From NCBI RefSeq assembly GCF_014204495.1, contig NZ_JACHLN010000002.1, forward strand, positions 620,001 through 684,000: 64,000 nt of DNA, given 5' to 3'. This DNA comes from Sphingomonas kyeonggiensis (lineage in GTDB: Bacteria; Pseudomonadota; Alphaproteobacteria; Sphingomonadales; Sphingomonadaceae). Below are positions 19,783 to 28,872 of this stretch, in pieces. A program made the translations under genes and the position numbers. Positions within the stretch are counted from its first letter, which is position 1. The number at the start of each line of letters is the position of its first letter. Under the pieces are notes generated by a model. The model did no database searches and was not told where the DNA came from. It saw nothing but the letters and a program-made list of their open reading frames with translations.

Positions 19783-20210
19783 TGGCAGAGCTGTCTTCTG
19801 AATCGATCCTGGCCGCCTGCGTGGCGATCGATGGGCGCGGCGTGCTGATCGAGGCGCGCGAGGATGCGCAGCGCGTCGACCTGCTGCTCCGGCTGCTCGA
19901 TCGCGGCGCCACGCTGGTGGTCGATCCGCGCACGGTCTGCGTGCGCCGGGGCAAGGCGCTCTACGCCACCGTGCCGGCGGGCCTGGGCGGCAAGGTCGAG
20001 ATTCGCGGCATCGGCCCGGTGGCGATGCCGAACCTCGAGGAAGCGCCCGTCGCGCTGGTCGCGGTGGTGCTGGATGCCTCCCCGCGCCTGCCCGAGGATC
20101 GCCGTACCCGGCGCATCGCCGGGGTGGACGTGCCGGTGATCGCGCTGGGGCCCAATGAGCCGTCCGCGCCGATCAAGGTCGAATATGCGCTCAAGGCGCT
20201 CGCCAAATGA
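19782..20210 (+). CDS. HprK-like protein lacking the Walker A motif
   Basis: 142 residues, the length of the short alphaproteobacterial HPr kinase/phosphorylase catalytic domain, and in its standard place between chvG and rapZ. The flanking sequences are family-like: DGRGVLIE before the nucleotide loop, LLDRGA after it and KVEIRGIGPV further on. But residues 25-33 read AREDAQRVD where the family has a GPSGSGKSD-type P-loop. The Lys is Arg and the following Ser is Val, with no change in length. Usual ATP binding and HPr-Ser phosphorylation are therefore unlikely; any remaining role is unknown. Its stop overlaps the rapZ start by 4 bp. Confidence 0.8.
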   Translation: MAELSSESILAACVAIDGRGVLIEAREDAQRVDLLLRLLDRGATLVVDPRTVCVRRGKALYATVPAGLGGKVEIRGIGPVAMPNLEEAPVALVAVVLDASPRLPEDRRTRRIAGVDVPVIALGPNEPSAPIKVEYALKALAK

Positions 20211-21136
20211 GCAAGGCGCGGCCGAAACAGATATTGCTCGTCACCGGCATGTCCGGCGCCGGCAAGTCGACGGTGCTGCGCACGCTCGAGGATCTCGGCT
20301 GGGAGACTGTCGACAATCTCCCGCTGCTGCTGCTTAACCGCCTGCTCGATACCGCGCCCGCCGAGGCGGATGACGACCGCCCGCTGGCGATCGGCATCGG
20401 CAGCACGACGCGCGGCTTCGATCCCGAGAGCATCGTCCGCCGCATCAAGAAGCTGCGCGAGGAGCATGGCCATGATGTCGGCACGCTCTTCCTCGAATGT
20501 TCGGGCGCCGAGCTCGAGCGACGCTATTCGGAGACGCGCCGCCGCCACCCGCTGGCGCAGGACCGCCCGGCACAGGACGGCATCGCCCATGAGCGCGAGC
20601 TGCTCACCCCACTGCGCCGCTGGGCGAACCGGCTGATCGACACCACCGATCTCAGCGCGAACGAACTGGCCCAGCAGATTCGCAGGACCTTCTCGGGCGA
20701 GGGCCTGGGCGAGACGGTGATCTCCGTCCTTTCCTTCGGCTTCGCCCGCGGCCTGCCGCGCGACGCGGACCTGGTGTTCGACATGCGCTTCCTCCGGAAC
20801 CCGCACTGGGTGCCGGAACTGCGCCCGGGCACCGGCAAGGATGCCGATGTGTCGGCCTATATCGCCGCCGACCCGGCCTATCCGGCGGCAATGGAGCAGA
20901 TCGAGTCGCTGCTGCTTTTGTTGCTCCCGCGTTACCAGGCCGAGGGAAAGGCGTATGTTACGATAGCGTTCGGATGCACGGGGGGCCGTCACCGCTCGGT
21001 GCATGTCGCCGAACGGATGGCCGCCCGGTTGCGCGACGCGGGTTTTTCGCCCACGGTGACGCATCGTGATACCAAGACCGCGCCGCAGGACTCGCTGGAG
21101 GGGCTACCGGTGACCGTGGCAGGGGGCGGAGTTTGA
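20207..21136 (+). CDS. rapZ: RapZ-type nucleotide-binding protein (RNase adapter)
   Basis: 309 residues. A Walker A motif GMSGAGKST is at residues 14-22, with a central P-loop kinase-like domain. The C-terminal domain ends in FGCTGGRHRSVHVAER, the conserved RapZ block. In E. coli RapZ guides RNase E to the GlmZ small RNA and senses glucosamine-6-phosphate. Whether the alphaproteobacterial protein does so is not established here. The gene overlaps the HprK-like gene by 4 bp (ATGA) and is followed by EIIA after 1 bp. Confidence 0.93.
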   Translation: MSKARPKQILLVTGMSGAGKSTVLRTLEDLGWETVDNLPLLLLNRLLDTAPAEADDDRPLAIGIGSTTRGFDPESIVRRIKKLREEHGHDVGTLFLECSGAELERRYSETRRRHPLAQDRPAQDGIAHERELLTPLRRWANRLIDTTDLSANELAQQIRRTFSGEGLGETVISVLSFGFARGLPRDADLVFDMRFLRNPHWVPELRPGTGKDADVSAYIAADPAYPAAMEQIESLLLLLLPRYQAEGKAYVTIAFGCTGGRHRSVHVAERMAARLRDAGFSPTVTHRDTKTAPQDSLEGLPVTVAGGGV

Positions 21137-21137
21137 G

Positions 21138-21545
21138 ATGATCGGTTTGGTGCTCGTGACGCACGGACGACTCGCGGAGGAGTTCGTAGTCGCGATGGAG
21201 CATGTAGTCGGCAAGCAGGAGCAGATCGCCTCGATCTGCATCGGCCCCGAGGATGACATGGAAGGTCGCCGCGCGGACATCGCCGCGGCGATCAAGGGCG
21301 TGGATTCGGGCCGCGGCGTGATCGTGCTGAGCGATCTGTTCGGTGGCACGCCTTCGAATCTCGCCATCTCGCTGATGGAAGCAGGCAAGGTGGAGGTGAT
21401 CGCCGGGATCAACCTGCCGATGCTGATTCGCCTGGGCAGCGCGCGCAAGACGATGAAGGTCACCGAAGCGGTGGCCGCGGCGCGCGATGCGGGCCGCAAG
21501 TACATCACCGTCGCATCCGAAGTCCTGGGAGAGGCTGCCGCTTGA
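21138..21545 (+). CDS. PTS EIIA component, mannose type
   Basis: 135 residues. His9 in LVTHGRLAEEF is the expected phosphorylated residue, and SDLFGGTPSNLA is the conserved family block. Mannose-type EIIA domains take phosphate from HPr. No EIIB, EIIC or EIID lies nearby, so a regulatory rather than transport role is likely, as in other alphaproteobacteria. Its stop codon overlaps the TTG start of HPr. Confidence 0.93.
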   Translation: MIGLVLVTHGRLAEEFVVAMEHVVGKQEQIASICIGPEDDMEGRRADIAAAIKGVDSGRGVIVLSDLFGGTPSNLAISLMEAGKVEVIAGINLPMLIRLGSARKTMKVTEAVAAARDAGRKYITVASEVLGEAAA

Positions 21546-21814
21546 GTCGCACGATCCGAACCGTCACGATCGAGAACAAGCGCGGCTTGCACGCGCGCGC
21601 CAGCATGGCTTTCGTGACGCTTGCCACCGCCCAATCCGTGGAACTCACCGTCGAGAAGGACGGCAACACCGCCTCGGGCACGTCGATCCTCGACCTGATG
21701 ATGCTCGGCGCCGCCAAGGGCGACACGATCTCGATCAGCGCCGAGGGCGACGGCGCGGACGGCGCGGTGCAGGCGCTGGTCGAGCTCGTCGAAGCGCGGT
21801 TCAACGAGGAATAG
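21542..21814 (+). CDS. PTS phosphocarrier protein HPr
   Basis: 90 residues. The phosphorylated His is residue 17 in NKRGLHARAS. Ser48, in GTSILDLMML, is at the position of the regulatory Ser46 that HprK modifies in other bacteria. Both sites are intact even though the HprK-like gene in the operon has lost its P-loop. It starts with TTG overlapping the EIIA stop and is the last gene of the chvI block. The enzyme I gene is not in the window. Confidence 0.93.
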   Translation: MSRTIRTVTIENKRGLHARASMAFVTLATAQSVELTVEKDGNTASGTSILDLMMLGAAKGDTISISAEGDGADGAVQALVELVEARFNEE

Positions 21815-21825
21815 CCCTTCCCCGC

Positions 21826-22518
21826 TCAGGGGCGGATGCCGGCATCCTCGAAATCCAGCACCACGCTTGACCGCGCGGCGATCGCCGCCCTGGTATCCGC
21901 CGCGCCACCCGCGTCGCCCAGCTTCAGGCGTGCGATGCCGCGGCCATAGGCTGCGTCGACCAGCATCTTGTGCTGCATTTCGCGCATTTCCCGGTTGCCG
22001 AGCGCTTCGTTGAAATCCGCCAGCGCTTCCTTGTAGAGGCCCAGCGCCAGCTCGACACGGCCGCGATTGACCAGGGTCCAGCCTTGCCGGCCGGTGCCGT
22101 CCACCGCCGCGTTGCAATAGGGCATGGCGTTGTCGACATCGAAACCATAGCGGCCGCGGGCGAAGCACGACATGTTTGCCAGGCTCTTGTCCTCGGGGTG
22201 ATCGCGGACATTGGCGTCCGCGATCGACAGCATCGCCTCGGGATGCCCGGCGGCGGCGGCGACATAGGCCTTCTGCGTAGCGGCGGAACCGCTTCTCTCC
22301 GGATGTTCGCTCGCCAGCGCATCATAGGCGGCGTCGATCTGCTGGCGGCCCGCCGGCTCGGCGACCACGCGCTTCAATGCCCGCCAGGGCAGGCCGCACA
22401 GGCCCTTCTCCCGCCTGATATTGGCGGTCATTTCCTTCGCGCTGGTCCTGTCGCCATTGGGGAATGAACAATCCGGCGCGGCCGCGGCCACGTACATTAG
22501 TAGCATCGCACCGATCAT
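21826..22518 (-). CDS. Secreted TPR-like protein
   Basis: 230 residues. A short signal peptide (MIGAMLLMYVAAAA) precedes CSFPNGDRTSAKE. The rest is helical repeat, with a clear TPR-like unit in NRGRVELALGLYKEALADFNEAL and another in AAYGRGIARLKLGDAGGA. Function unknown. The start ATG (MIGAMLL) is chosen because it gives the signal peptide directly; a longer upstream frame exists. It converges with HPr, 11 bp apart. Confidence 0.7.
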   Translation of the reverse strand: MIGAMLLMYVAAAAPDCSFPNGDRTSAKEMTANIRREKGLCGLPWRALKRVVAEPAGRQQIDAAYDALASEHPERSGSAATQKAYVAAAAGHPEAMLSIADANVRDHPEDKSLANMSCFARGRYGFDVDNAMPYCNAAVDGTGRQGWTLVNRGRVELALGLYKEALADFNEALGNREMREMQHKMLVDAAYGRGIARLKLGDAGGAADTRAAIAARSSVVLDFEDAGIRP

Positions 22519-22622
22519 GACTGCCCTTCCCCCTATCTCTCCCCAAGCATAGGAATGGCCGACGCGGCCGGGCAAGTCATTCCGGTCGTGACTTCGTATC
22601 GTTCCTGGCGCAGGGATGCCGC

Positions 22623-23423
22623 ATGCCTCGCGAAATTACCGCCTTTTCCAATCCGCTCATCAAGCGCGTCCGCAACCTGCGCGACAAGAAGCATCGCCGC
22701 GAGGAAGGGCTGTTCCTCGCCGAGGGGCTCCGCATCCTCACCGAGGCGCATGAGGTGGGTCGCGTGCCCGAATATCTGTTCTTCTCGAAGGACATGGCCG
22801 GCCATGCGCTGGTCCGCCCCCTGATCGCCGCCACCGAGGCCGCGGGCGGCTGGGCGGTCGAGACCAACAACGACATCCTCTCCAAGCTGTCGGGCAAGGA
22901 CAATCCGGGCGCGGTGGTCGGCGTCTATCCCGACTTTGCCGTCACCCTGGCCGATCTCGATCGCAGCAGGTCGGGCATCTGGCTGGTCGCCGAGCGGCTG
23001 CGCGATCCCGGCAACATGGGCACGATCCTGCGCACCGCCGATGCAGTGGGTGCCGGCGGCCTGATCCTGATCGACGATTGCGTCGACCCGTTCTCGGTGG
23101 AAGCGGTGCGGGCCAGCATGGGCGCGCTGTTCACCGTGCCGGTGGCGCGGTCGAGCTGGGGCGATTTCCTCGTCTGGCTGCGCAAGGGCCCCGGCCAGCT
23201 GGTCGGCCTCAGCCTCGATACCGAGCATGACTATCGCGCGCCGCACTACGAAGCCCCGACGTTCCTGCTCACCGGCAACGAGGCGCAGGGCATGCCAGGC
23301 TTCATGGCCGAGGCCTGCGACCTGCTGGTGAAGATCCCGATGCTCGGCAAGGCGGACAGCCTGAACGCCGCGATCGCCACCGCGGTCATGGCCTATGAGG
23401 TGCTCGGCCAGCAGCGAAGCTGA
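22623..23423 (+). CDS. SpoU/TrmH-family RNA 2'-O-methyltransferase
   Basis: 266 residues. An N-terminal RNA-binding domain (SNPLIKRVRNLRDKKHRREEG) leads into the SPOUT knot domain. The three SpoU motifs are visible: RDPGNMGTILRTADAVG, the middle block FLLTGNEAQGM, and KIPMLGKADSLNAAIATAV. It belongs with RlmB/TrmH-like methyltransferases that modify 23S rRNA or tRNA. The exact nucleotide target cannot be told from sequence alone. Confidence 0.9.
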   Translation: MPREITAFSNPLIKRVRNLRDKKHRREEGLFLAEGLRILTEAHEVGRVPEYLFFSKDMAGHALVRPLIAATEAAGGWAVETNNDILSKLSGKDNPGAVVGVYPDFAVTLADLDRSRSGIWLVAERLRDPGNMGTILRTADAVGAGGLILIDDCVDPFSVEAVRASMGALFTVPVARSSWGDFLVWLRKGPGQLVGLSLDTEHDYRAPHYEAPTFLLTGNEAQGMPGFMAEACDLLVKIPMLGKADSLNAAIATAVMAYEVLGQQRS

Positions 23424-23499
23424 ACAGGAGCTAATCGTTACGGCCATGGAGCGTTCAGCCCGGGCCGCGCATTGTGCCTCGCATAGAGGGAGTGATCCA

Positions 23500-24207
23500 A
23501 TGCGACTTTCGACCATCGCCGCCGCCAGCCTGATCGCGCTGACTGCCCTGCCCGCCGCCGCCCAGGCCCAGGCACAGCCAGACTATCGCGCGAGCGGCAC
23601 CGAGCCGTTCTGGAGCCTGACGATCGGCGCGCGGACGATGCGCTTCGAGGCGCCGGGCCGCCAGCCGGTCAGCGTGGCGACGCCGAAGGTGATCCACGGC
23701 TTCGCCGGCGAGATCTGGCAGACCCGCCGGATCAACGTGAACACCAACCACATCAAGTGCAGCGACGGGATGAGCGACCGTAGCTATCCCGACACGGTGA
23801 CCGTCACCGTCGATGGCCGCACCTACAAGGGCTGCGGCGGGGAGCCTGCCGTCTCCGCGGGGGTCAGCCTGATCGACGGCAGCTGGCGGATCGAGGCGCT
23901 GAACGGCCGCCCGGTGGCGCGCGGCACCAGCCCGACGATCGCGTTCGACAATGGCCGCGTCTCGGGCAATGCCAGCTGCAACCGCTTCAACGGCAGCTTC
24001 ACCTTCGCGCGCGGGCGCCTGACCACCGATCGCGTCGCCAGCACCCGGATGGCCTGTGTCGATCGCGCGCGGAACCAGCAGGAACAGGCGATCCTCGGCC
24101 TGCTCGGCGACCGGCTGGTCGTGTCGACCGGCAATCGCGGCGGCAACCGGCTCGTGCTGACCGGCGCTCGTGGCCGGACGATGACACTGGTCCGCGGCCG
24201 ACCCTGA
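23500..24207 (+). CDS. Secreted META/HslJ-domain protein
   Basis: 235 residues with a signal peptide ending LPAAAQAQA. The first half (YRASGTEPFWSLTIG) resembles the COG3650-type domain. The second half is a META/HslJ domain: SLIDGSWRIEALNGRP, SGNASCNRFNGSF, and ARTMTL-like strands at the end. HslJ-type proteins are envelope stress and resistance-associated lipoproteins or periplasmic proteins. The start ATG at 23500 follows a GGGAGTG site. It converges with the next gene across a hairpin. Confidence 0.82.
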   Translation: MRLSTIAAASLIALTALPAAAQAQAQPDYRASGTEPFWSLTIGARTMRFEAPGRQPVSVATPKVIHGFAGEIWQTRRINVNTNHIKCSDGMSDRSYPDTVTVTVDGRTYKGCGGEPAVSAGVSLIDGSWRIEALNGRPVARGTSPTIAFDNGRVSGNASCNRFNGSFTFARGRLTTDRVASTRMACVDRARNQQEQAILGLLGDRLVVSTGNRGGNRLVLTGARGRTMTLVRGRP

Positions 24208-24213
24208 ACCCTC

Positions 24214-24245
24214 GCCGCCGATCGCCCGACCCGGCGGTCGGCGGC
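24214..24245. terminator. Bidirectional hairpin between convergent genes
   Basis: GCCGCCGA (24214-24221) pairs with TCGGCGGC (24238-24245), an 8-bp stem with a 16-nt loop that can pair further inside. It fills the 39-bp gap between the META-domain gene and the TPR gene. Confidence 0.5.
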
Positions 24246-24246
24246 C

Positions 24247-24927
24247 TCAGCTCGCCTTTTTCTTCGCTCGCTGCTCGCTGATATACTGCAGCTCGTCCTT
24301 TATCTTCTGGTCGTCGGGCGTCAGCTCCAGGCATTTGCGGAACAGCACCTCCGCCTCGTCGAGCCGGCCCAGCTCGATCTGGTCATAGGCCATGCCGAAC
24401 CAGGCGCGACGCAGCGACTTCTTCTGCCGCTCACCGCTCTCGCGCTTCGCCGCATCGGCGGCACGCGCATAAAGGTCGTAGGAGCGCTGCCATTGCTTCT
24501 GCGCCTGATAGGCATAGCCGAGCTCGGAGAGGTAATGCGGGTGGAGCGGCGCCATCGTCACCGCACGCTCGAGGAACAGGATCGCGCCGTCCAGCTGGTT
24601 GAGGTCGATCATCGCGAACCCCTTGCCCCATAGCGCGATGCACCAGCCGCCATCGACCAGCATCGCGTCCTTGCCGCCCGGCAGGCTGGCATAGGCAGCG
24701 GTCTCATAATCCTCGACCTGGCAGAGCTTCTGCTTCTCGCCGCGATACAGGCCCTGATATTCGACGATCAGCGGATTGAGCAGGTCGATCGCCTGCTGCG
24801 GCTGGCCGCCCTGGATCAGCCGAACCGCCTGGCCGAGCTTGTCATTGCGTGCCGTCTCCGCCGCATCCTGTGCCAGGGCCGGGCCGACCGGTGCTGCGGC
24901 GAGCATGAGTGCGAATGCCAGCTTCAT
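24247..24927 (-). CDS. Secreted tetratricopeptide-repeat protein
   Basis: 226 residues. The signal peptide MKLAFALMLAAAPVGPALAQ is followed by TPR motifs: an N-terminal pair around AVRLIQGGQPQQAIDLLNPL, a middle unit LDGAILFLERAVTMAPLHPHYL, and C-terminal LGRLDEAEVLFRKCLELTPDD. Two Cys residues in the middle could form a disulfide. Function unknown. The chosen start removes a 14-codon extension that would block the signal peptide. Confidence 0.78.
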   Translation of the reverse strand: MKLAFALMLAAAPVGPALAQDAAETARNDKLGQAVRLIQGGQPQQAIDLLNPLIVEYQGLYRGEKQKLCQVEDYETAAYASLPGGKDAMLVDGGWCIALWGKGFAMIDLNQLDGAILFLERAVTMAPLHPHYLSELGYAYQAQKQWQRSYDLYARAADAAKRESGERQKKSLRRAWFGMAYDQIELGRLDEAEVLFRKCLELTPDDQKIKDELQYISEQRAKKKAS

Positions 24928-24993
24928 CGAATTCCCCTCCGTTTCGATCCAGCACCAGCCTAGCGGCAATTGCCGGCTTCGCCATAGCCCGGC

Positions 24994-26370
24994 TTATTCG
25001 GCGGCCTCCGCCTCCGGTTCGCCGGCATGGCTGGCGAGCAGCTCGACCGGCGGCACCGCCTCGATCTCGCGCGCACCGGTTTCCACGTTCAGCTCCTTGA
25101 GCTTGCGCGCCGAGACCAGCGCCCGCGTCTCCAGGCTGGTGGCGAAGGTGTTGAAGTTCTTCACCGCGGTATTGAGCCCCGAGCCGACCACGCGCAGGTC
25201 GCCCAGCGCCTTGGCCAGGCGATCGTACAGCTCCTTGCCGAGCTCGCCGATCTGCCGCGCTTCCTTGGCCAGCTTCTCCTGCCGCCACACCGCCGCGACC
25301 GTCCGCGCGATCGCGATCAAATTGGTCGGGGTGGCGAGCAGCACGCGCTTCTCGAAGGCGAAGTCCCACAGCCCGGGATCATATTCGAGCGCGGCCGACA
25401 GGAAATGCTCGCCCGGCACGAACATGATCACATAGTCGGGCGCTTCCTCGAACTGGGTCCAGTACGCCTTGTTGCCGAGCCCGTTGATATGCGCCTTCAT
25501 CGAAGCGGCGTGCGCGGCGAGGCCGATGCGGCGCTCCTCCTCGTCCACCGCGCCGAACGCGTCCTGATAGGCGTTGAGCGAGACCTTGGCGTCGATCACC
25601 AGCGCGCGACCGCCCGGCACCTGGACGATCGCGTCGGGCCGCAGCCGGGCGCCATCCTCACCGGCGACATTCACTTCGGTGTTGAAATCGGTGTGCTCGG
25701 AGAGGCCACAGGTCTCGAGTACGTTGCGCAGCTGCTGCTCGCCCCAGCGGCCGCGCGCCTTGGGCGCGTTGCGCAGCGAATTGACCAGCTTGGCCGCCTC
25801 GGCGCTCACCCGCTCCTGCCCGATCCGCATCTGCTCGATCTGGCCCTTGAGGTCGCCGAACGCGTCGCGCCGCTCGGCCTCGACCTTGGCGACGCCCTCT
25901 TCATAGCGCTGGAGCCGCTCGTTGACCGGCTGGAGCAGCGCCTTGAGGTTCTGGCCCGAAGTCTGCTCGGACTCCTTGAACCGCTCCTCGGCTCGCTTGA
26001 GGAACGCTTCCTGCGTCTCGGTCAGCATCGTGCCCGCCAGTTCGCGGAACTGGCCCGCCATCGCCTCGCGCGCGCCCTTGAACTCGGCGAGCCGCTCCTC
26101 GAAGGCTTCCGCCTTGGTGCGCAGCTCGGTCAGCTGGAGCCGGGCATCGTCGCGCTCGTCGCGCAGCATCTCGGCCTGGGTGCGCAGCGCCTCGACATGG
26201 CTGGCCCGCTCCTCGGCCGCGGCAAGCTCGGTGATCGCCGCCTTGAACTGCGCCTCGCGCGCATCCCGCTCGGCCCGCATCTGCGCCGCCGGGCGCCCAC
26301 CCAGGAACATGCCGAGCCCGAGCCCGATGACGAGCGCGGCAACCGCGATCACAACCGCCACCAAATCCAA
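24994..26370 (-). CDS. rmuC: RmuC-family DNA recombination protein
   Basis: About 458 residues. An N-terminal transmembrane helix (AVVIAVAALVIGLGLGMFLGG) is followed by a long coiled-coil (roughly residues 25-200) and a C-terminal nuclease-like RmuC domain (RGRWGEQQLRNVLE, VIDAKVSLNAYQDAF, VIMFVPGEHFLSAAL). RmuC limits inversion at short repeats in E. coli. The start is taken as a TTG at 26370, preceded by GGAGG six bases away. A longer frame without such a site extends to 26472. Confidence 0.88.
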   Translation of the reverse strand: MDLVAVVIAVAALVIGLGLGMFLGGRPAAQMRAERDAREAQFKAAITELAAAEERASHVEALRTQAEMLRDERDDARLQLTELRTKAEAFEERLAEFKGAREAMAGQFRELAGTMLTETQEAFLKRAEERFKESEQTSGQNLKALLQPVNERLQRYEEGVAKVEAERRDAFGDLKGQIEQMRIGQERVSAEAAKLVNSLRNAPKARGRWGEQQLRNVLETCGLSEHTDFNTEVNVAGEDGARLRPDAIVQVPGGRALVIDAKVSLNAYQDAFGAVDEEERRIGLAAHAASMKAHINGLGNKAYWTQFEEAPDYVIMFVPGEHFLSAALEYDPGLWDFAFEKRVLLATPTNLIAIARTVAAVWRQEKLAKEARQIGELGKELYDRLAKALGDLRVVGSGLNTAVKNFNTFATSLETRALVSARKLKELNVETGAREIEAVPPVELLASHAGEPEAEAAE

Positions 26371-26466
26371 ACCCAGCCTCCAATATCCAGAAAAGCGCGC
26401 CAACACCCGCGGGCACGGAACATAACTCGAACGATCGCGGGAGGACAGCGCGAATTTGCCCCGCGC

Positions 26467-26499
26467 AAACAAAAGCCGCGGGCGTTGCCACCCGCGGCT
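26467..26499 (-). terminator. Intrinsic terminator of def
   Basis: Read leftwards, the arms AGCCGCGGG and CCCGCGGCT form a 9-bp stem with an 8-nt loop, followed by TTTT and a further T-rich stretch. It lies 25 bp after the def stop codon and is the clearest rho-independent terminator of a protein gene in the window. Confidence 0.8.
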
Positions 26500-26523
26500 C
26501 GATTGCGTCCCTCGTCCTCGCGA

Positions 26524-27051
26524 TCAGGCGGCGGCCTTGCGCGCCTTGTTGAGCTTCTTGAGGATGATGTCGCGCTTCAGGCGCGAAAGGTGATCGATGA
26601 AGACGATCCCCTGCAGGTGGTCCATCTCGTGCTGGATGCAGGTGGCGAGCAGGCCCTCGAACACCTCGTCATGCGCGGCGCCCTTCTCGTCGAGCCACTT
26701 CACGCGGCAGCGCGCGGGGCGCTCGACATCGGCGAACTGCTCGGGGATCGACAGGCAGCCTTCGGTATAGACCGACTGCTCCTCGGCCGGGTCGAGGATC
26801 TCGGGATTGATGAAGACGCGCGGCTCGCGGATCGGCTTGCCTTCCTCGTCCTCGCGCTCCTGGAGGTCCATCACGATCAGGCGCTTGGGCACGCCGACCT
26901 GGATCGCCGCAAGGCCGATGCCCGGCGCGTCATACATGGTGTCGAACATGTCCGCGATCAGGTCGCGCAGCTCGTCCGTCACCTCCGCAACGGGTTCGGA
27001 AATGAGGCGCAGGCGCGGATCGGGTATCTCGACGATGGGTAGAATTGCCAT
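26524..27051 (-). CDS. def: Peptide deformylase
   Basis: A 175-residue metalloenzyme that removes the formyl group from new proteins. All three family motifs are present: [17 protein letters not shown] with the metal-binding Cys, and HEMDHLQG with two metal-binding His and the catalytic Glu. The C-terminal basic tail (LNKARKAAA) is typical of alphaproteobacteria. It sits close to fmt, whose product adds the formyl group, though recR lies between and the strands differ. Confidence 0.97.
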   Translation of the reverse strand: MAILPIVEIPDPRLRLISEPVAEVTDELRDLIADMFDTMYDAPGIGLAAIQVGVPKRLIVMDLQEREDEEGKPIREPRVFINPEILDPAEEQSVYTEGCLSIPEQFADVERPARCRVKWLDEKGAAHDEVFEGLLATCIQHEMDHLQGIVFIDHLSRLKRDIILKKLNKARKAAA

Positions 27052-27128
27052 GGGGGTAATTTAGGCCCGTACGGCTTTTCGGGCAAGAGAGGGGAAAAGC
27101 CCTAGGTGTGGCTTACCGCCTTTCAGTT

Positions 27129-27222
27129 CCCCGGCGAAGGCCGGGGCCCAGTATCGACGAACTGCCGATAGCGCGGGAGACTCACGAACTGCGTTGCAAT
27201 TGGGGTCCGGCCTTCGCCGGGG
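27129..27222. repeat. Dispersed palindromic repeat, family A, copy 2
   Basis: Arms at 27129-27150 and 27201-27222 are complementary except for two positions and are 50 nt apart. The spacer contains GCGCGGGAG and CGTTGCAA elements that also occur in copy 3 (43589-43682), so the unit is a ~94-bp element and not just a hairpin. It lies between def and recR. Confidence 0.85.
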
Positions 27223-27249
27223 AACAGCGAAAGCAATGCACCTTCCGCT

Positions 27250-27846
27250 CTATGCCACCGGCCGCCGCGCCCGCAGCGCCTGGGCCAGCGTGCCCTCATC
27301 GAGATAGTCGAGTTCGCCCCCCACCGGCAGACCGTGGGCAAGCTGGGTTACGCGCACCGGATAGGTCTCGATCCGCTCCGCGATATAGTGCGCGGTGGTC
27401 TGCCCCTCGAGCGTGGCGTTCATCGCCAGCACGACCTCGTCGATCCCGCCGGCGGCGATGCGCGCGACCAGCCTGTCGATCCCCAGGTCCTCGGGCCGCA
27501 CCCCCTCCAGCGCCGAGAGGCGGCCGCCCAGCACATGGAAACGCCCCGGGAACAGCCGCGAGCGATCTAGCGCCCACAGGTCCGCGACTTCCTCGACCAC
27601 GCAGAGCGAGCGCACGTCGCGGCGCGGATCGGCGCAGATCTGGCAGGGATCGCAGGTATCGACATTGCCGCAGGTGCCGCAGGTCGCGAGGTTGCGGCTC
27701 ACCGCTCCCAGCGCCGAGAGCAAGGGATCGAGCGCCGTCTCGCGCTTCTTGAGCAGATGGAGCACCGCGCGCCGGGCAGAGCGGGGCCCGAGGCCGGGCA
27801 GTCGCGACAGGGCCTGGGTGAGCGCTTCGATCTCGGGAGATGCCAT
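27250..27846 (-). CDS. recR: Recombination mediator RecR
   Basis: 198 residues. Helix-hairpin-helix [17 protein letters not shown] at the start, a four-cysteine zinc motif (CGTCGN...CDPCQIC), then a Toprim domain with [14 protein letters not shown] and [16 protein letters not shown]. RecR with RecF/RecO loads RecA at gaps. In many genomes it follows dnaX and a YbaB gene; here neither is adjacent. It is divergent from fmt. Confidence 0.96.
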   Translation of the reverse strand: MASPEIEALTQALSRLPGLGPRSARRAVLHLLKKRETALDPLLSALGAVSRNLATCGTCGNVDTCDPCQICADPRRDVRSLCVVEEVADLWALDRSRLFPGRFHVLGGRLSALEGVRPEDLGIDRLVARIAAGGIDEVVLAMNATLEGQTTAHYIAERIETYPVRVTQLAHGLPVGGELDYLDEGTLAQALRARRPVA

Positions 27847-27907
27847 GCAGGGGATGTAGCTATCCGGGAACGAAAAGGAAACTGGCCGTCATCCCGCTCC
27901 TTCCTCC

Positions 27908-27932
27908 GTCATCCCGCGCAGGCGGGGATGAC
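27908..27932. repeat. Short palindrome, family C
   Basis: GTCATCCC (27908-27915) and GGGATGAC (27925-27932) flank a GC core, and a half copy of the same word lies 20 bp upstream. This GTCATCCCnGC...GGGATGAC form is a widespread intergenic repeat in proteobacteria. It lies in the recR/fmt promoter region. Confidence 0.65.
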
Positions 27933-27963
27933 GGGAGGGTGTTGCGGAGTTAGAGACCCGGCC

Positions 27964-28872
27964 ATGCGAGTGATTTTCATGGGAACGCCCGAATTCGCCG
28001 TGCCGGTGCTCGATGCGCTGGTGGAAGCCGGGCACGACGTCGTGGCGGCTTACAGCCAGCCTCCGCGCGCCGGCGGGCGCCGGGGCAAGGCGCTCACGCC
28101 GTCGCCGGTACACGCACGGGCCGAGCAATTGGGGATAGAGGTCCGCACCCCGCTGTCGTTCCGCAAGGATCCCGAGGCGCTGCCGGCCCTGCGGGCGCTG
28201 GACGCCGATGTCGCGGTGGTCGCCGCCTATGGCCTGATCCTGCCCCAGGCGGTGCTCGACGCGCCGAAGCAGGGCTGCCTGAACGTCCATGGCTCGCTGC
28301 TGCCGAGATGGCGTGGCGCCGCGCCGATCCAGCGGGCGATCCTTGCCGGCGATGCCGAGACGGGCGTCGGCATCATGCAGATGGAGGCCGGGCTCGATAC
28401 CGGCCCGGTGCGGCTCGAGGAGCGCACCCCGATCGACGGCAAGACCGCGGGCGAACTCACCGCCGAGCTGAGCGCGATGGGCGCCCGGCTGATGGTTACG
28501 GTGCTGGCGGACCTGAACGGGCATCCGGCGGTGGCGCAGCCCGAAGAAGGTGTCACCTACGCCGCGAAGATCGACAAGGCCGAGGCACGGCTCGATTTCA
28601 CTCGGTCGGCGGTGGAGGTCGAGCGACAGGTGCGCGCCTTCAATCCGGCGCCCGGCGCATTTTTCGAGTTCGCCGGCGAACGCTTCCGGGTCCACGCAGC
28701 CGAGATCGTCGAAGCCGCAGGCACACCGGGCGTGCTCCTTGACGAGGCACTCACCATCGCCTGCGCCGAGGGCGCGATCCGTCCCACCCTCGTCCAGCGT
28801 GCCGGACGTGGCGTCATGACGTCACGCGAGCTGCTCAATGGCCTGAAGATCCCCGAGGGAACCCGGCTTTGA
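27964..28872 (+). CDS. fmt: Methionyl-tRNA formyltransferase
   Basis: 302 residues. The N-terminal formyltransferase domain begins [14 protein letters not shown] and carries the folate and catalytic block [19 protein letters not shown]. The C-terminal domain binds initiator tRNA. It formylates Met-tRNAfMet for translation initiation. The start is the ATG at 27964. The stop codon TGA shares bases with the TTG start of truA, so the two are coupled. Confidence 0.97.
   Translation: MRVIFMGTPEFAVPVLDALVEAGHDVVAAYSQPPRAGGRRGKALTPSPVHARAEQLGIEVRTPLSFRKDPEALPALRALDADVAVVAAYGLILPQAVLDAPKQGCLNVHGSLLPRWRGAAPIQRAILAGDAETGVGIMQMEAGLDTGPVRLEERTPIDGKTAGELTAELSAMGARLMVTVLADLNGHPAVAQPEEGVTYAAKIDKAEARLDFTRSAVEVERQVRAFNPAPGAFFEFAGERFRVHAAEIVEAAGTPGVLLDEALTIACAEGAIRPTLVQRAGRGVMTSRELLNGLKIPEGTRL

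Noticed and set aside
25027..27042. A 671-codon open frame antisense to rmuC and def
   Set aside because: It spans two genes and a terminator on the opposite strand, with no recognisable domain.
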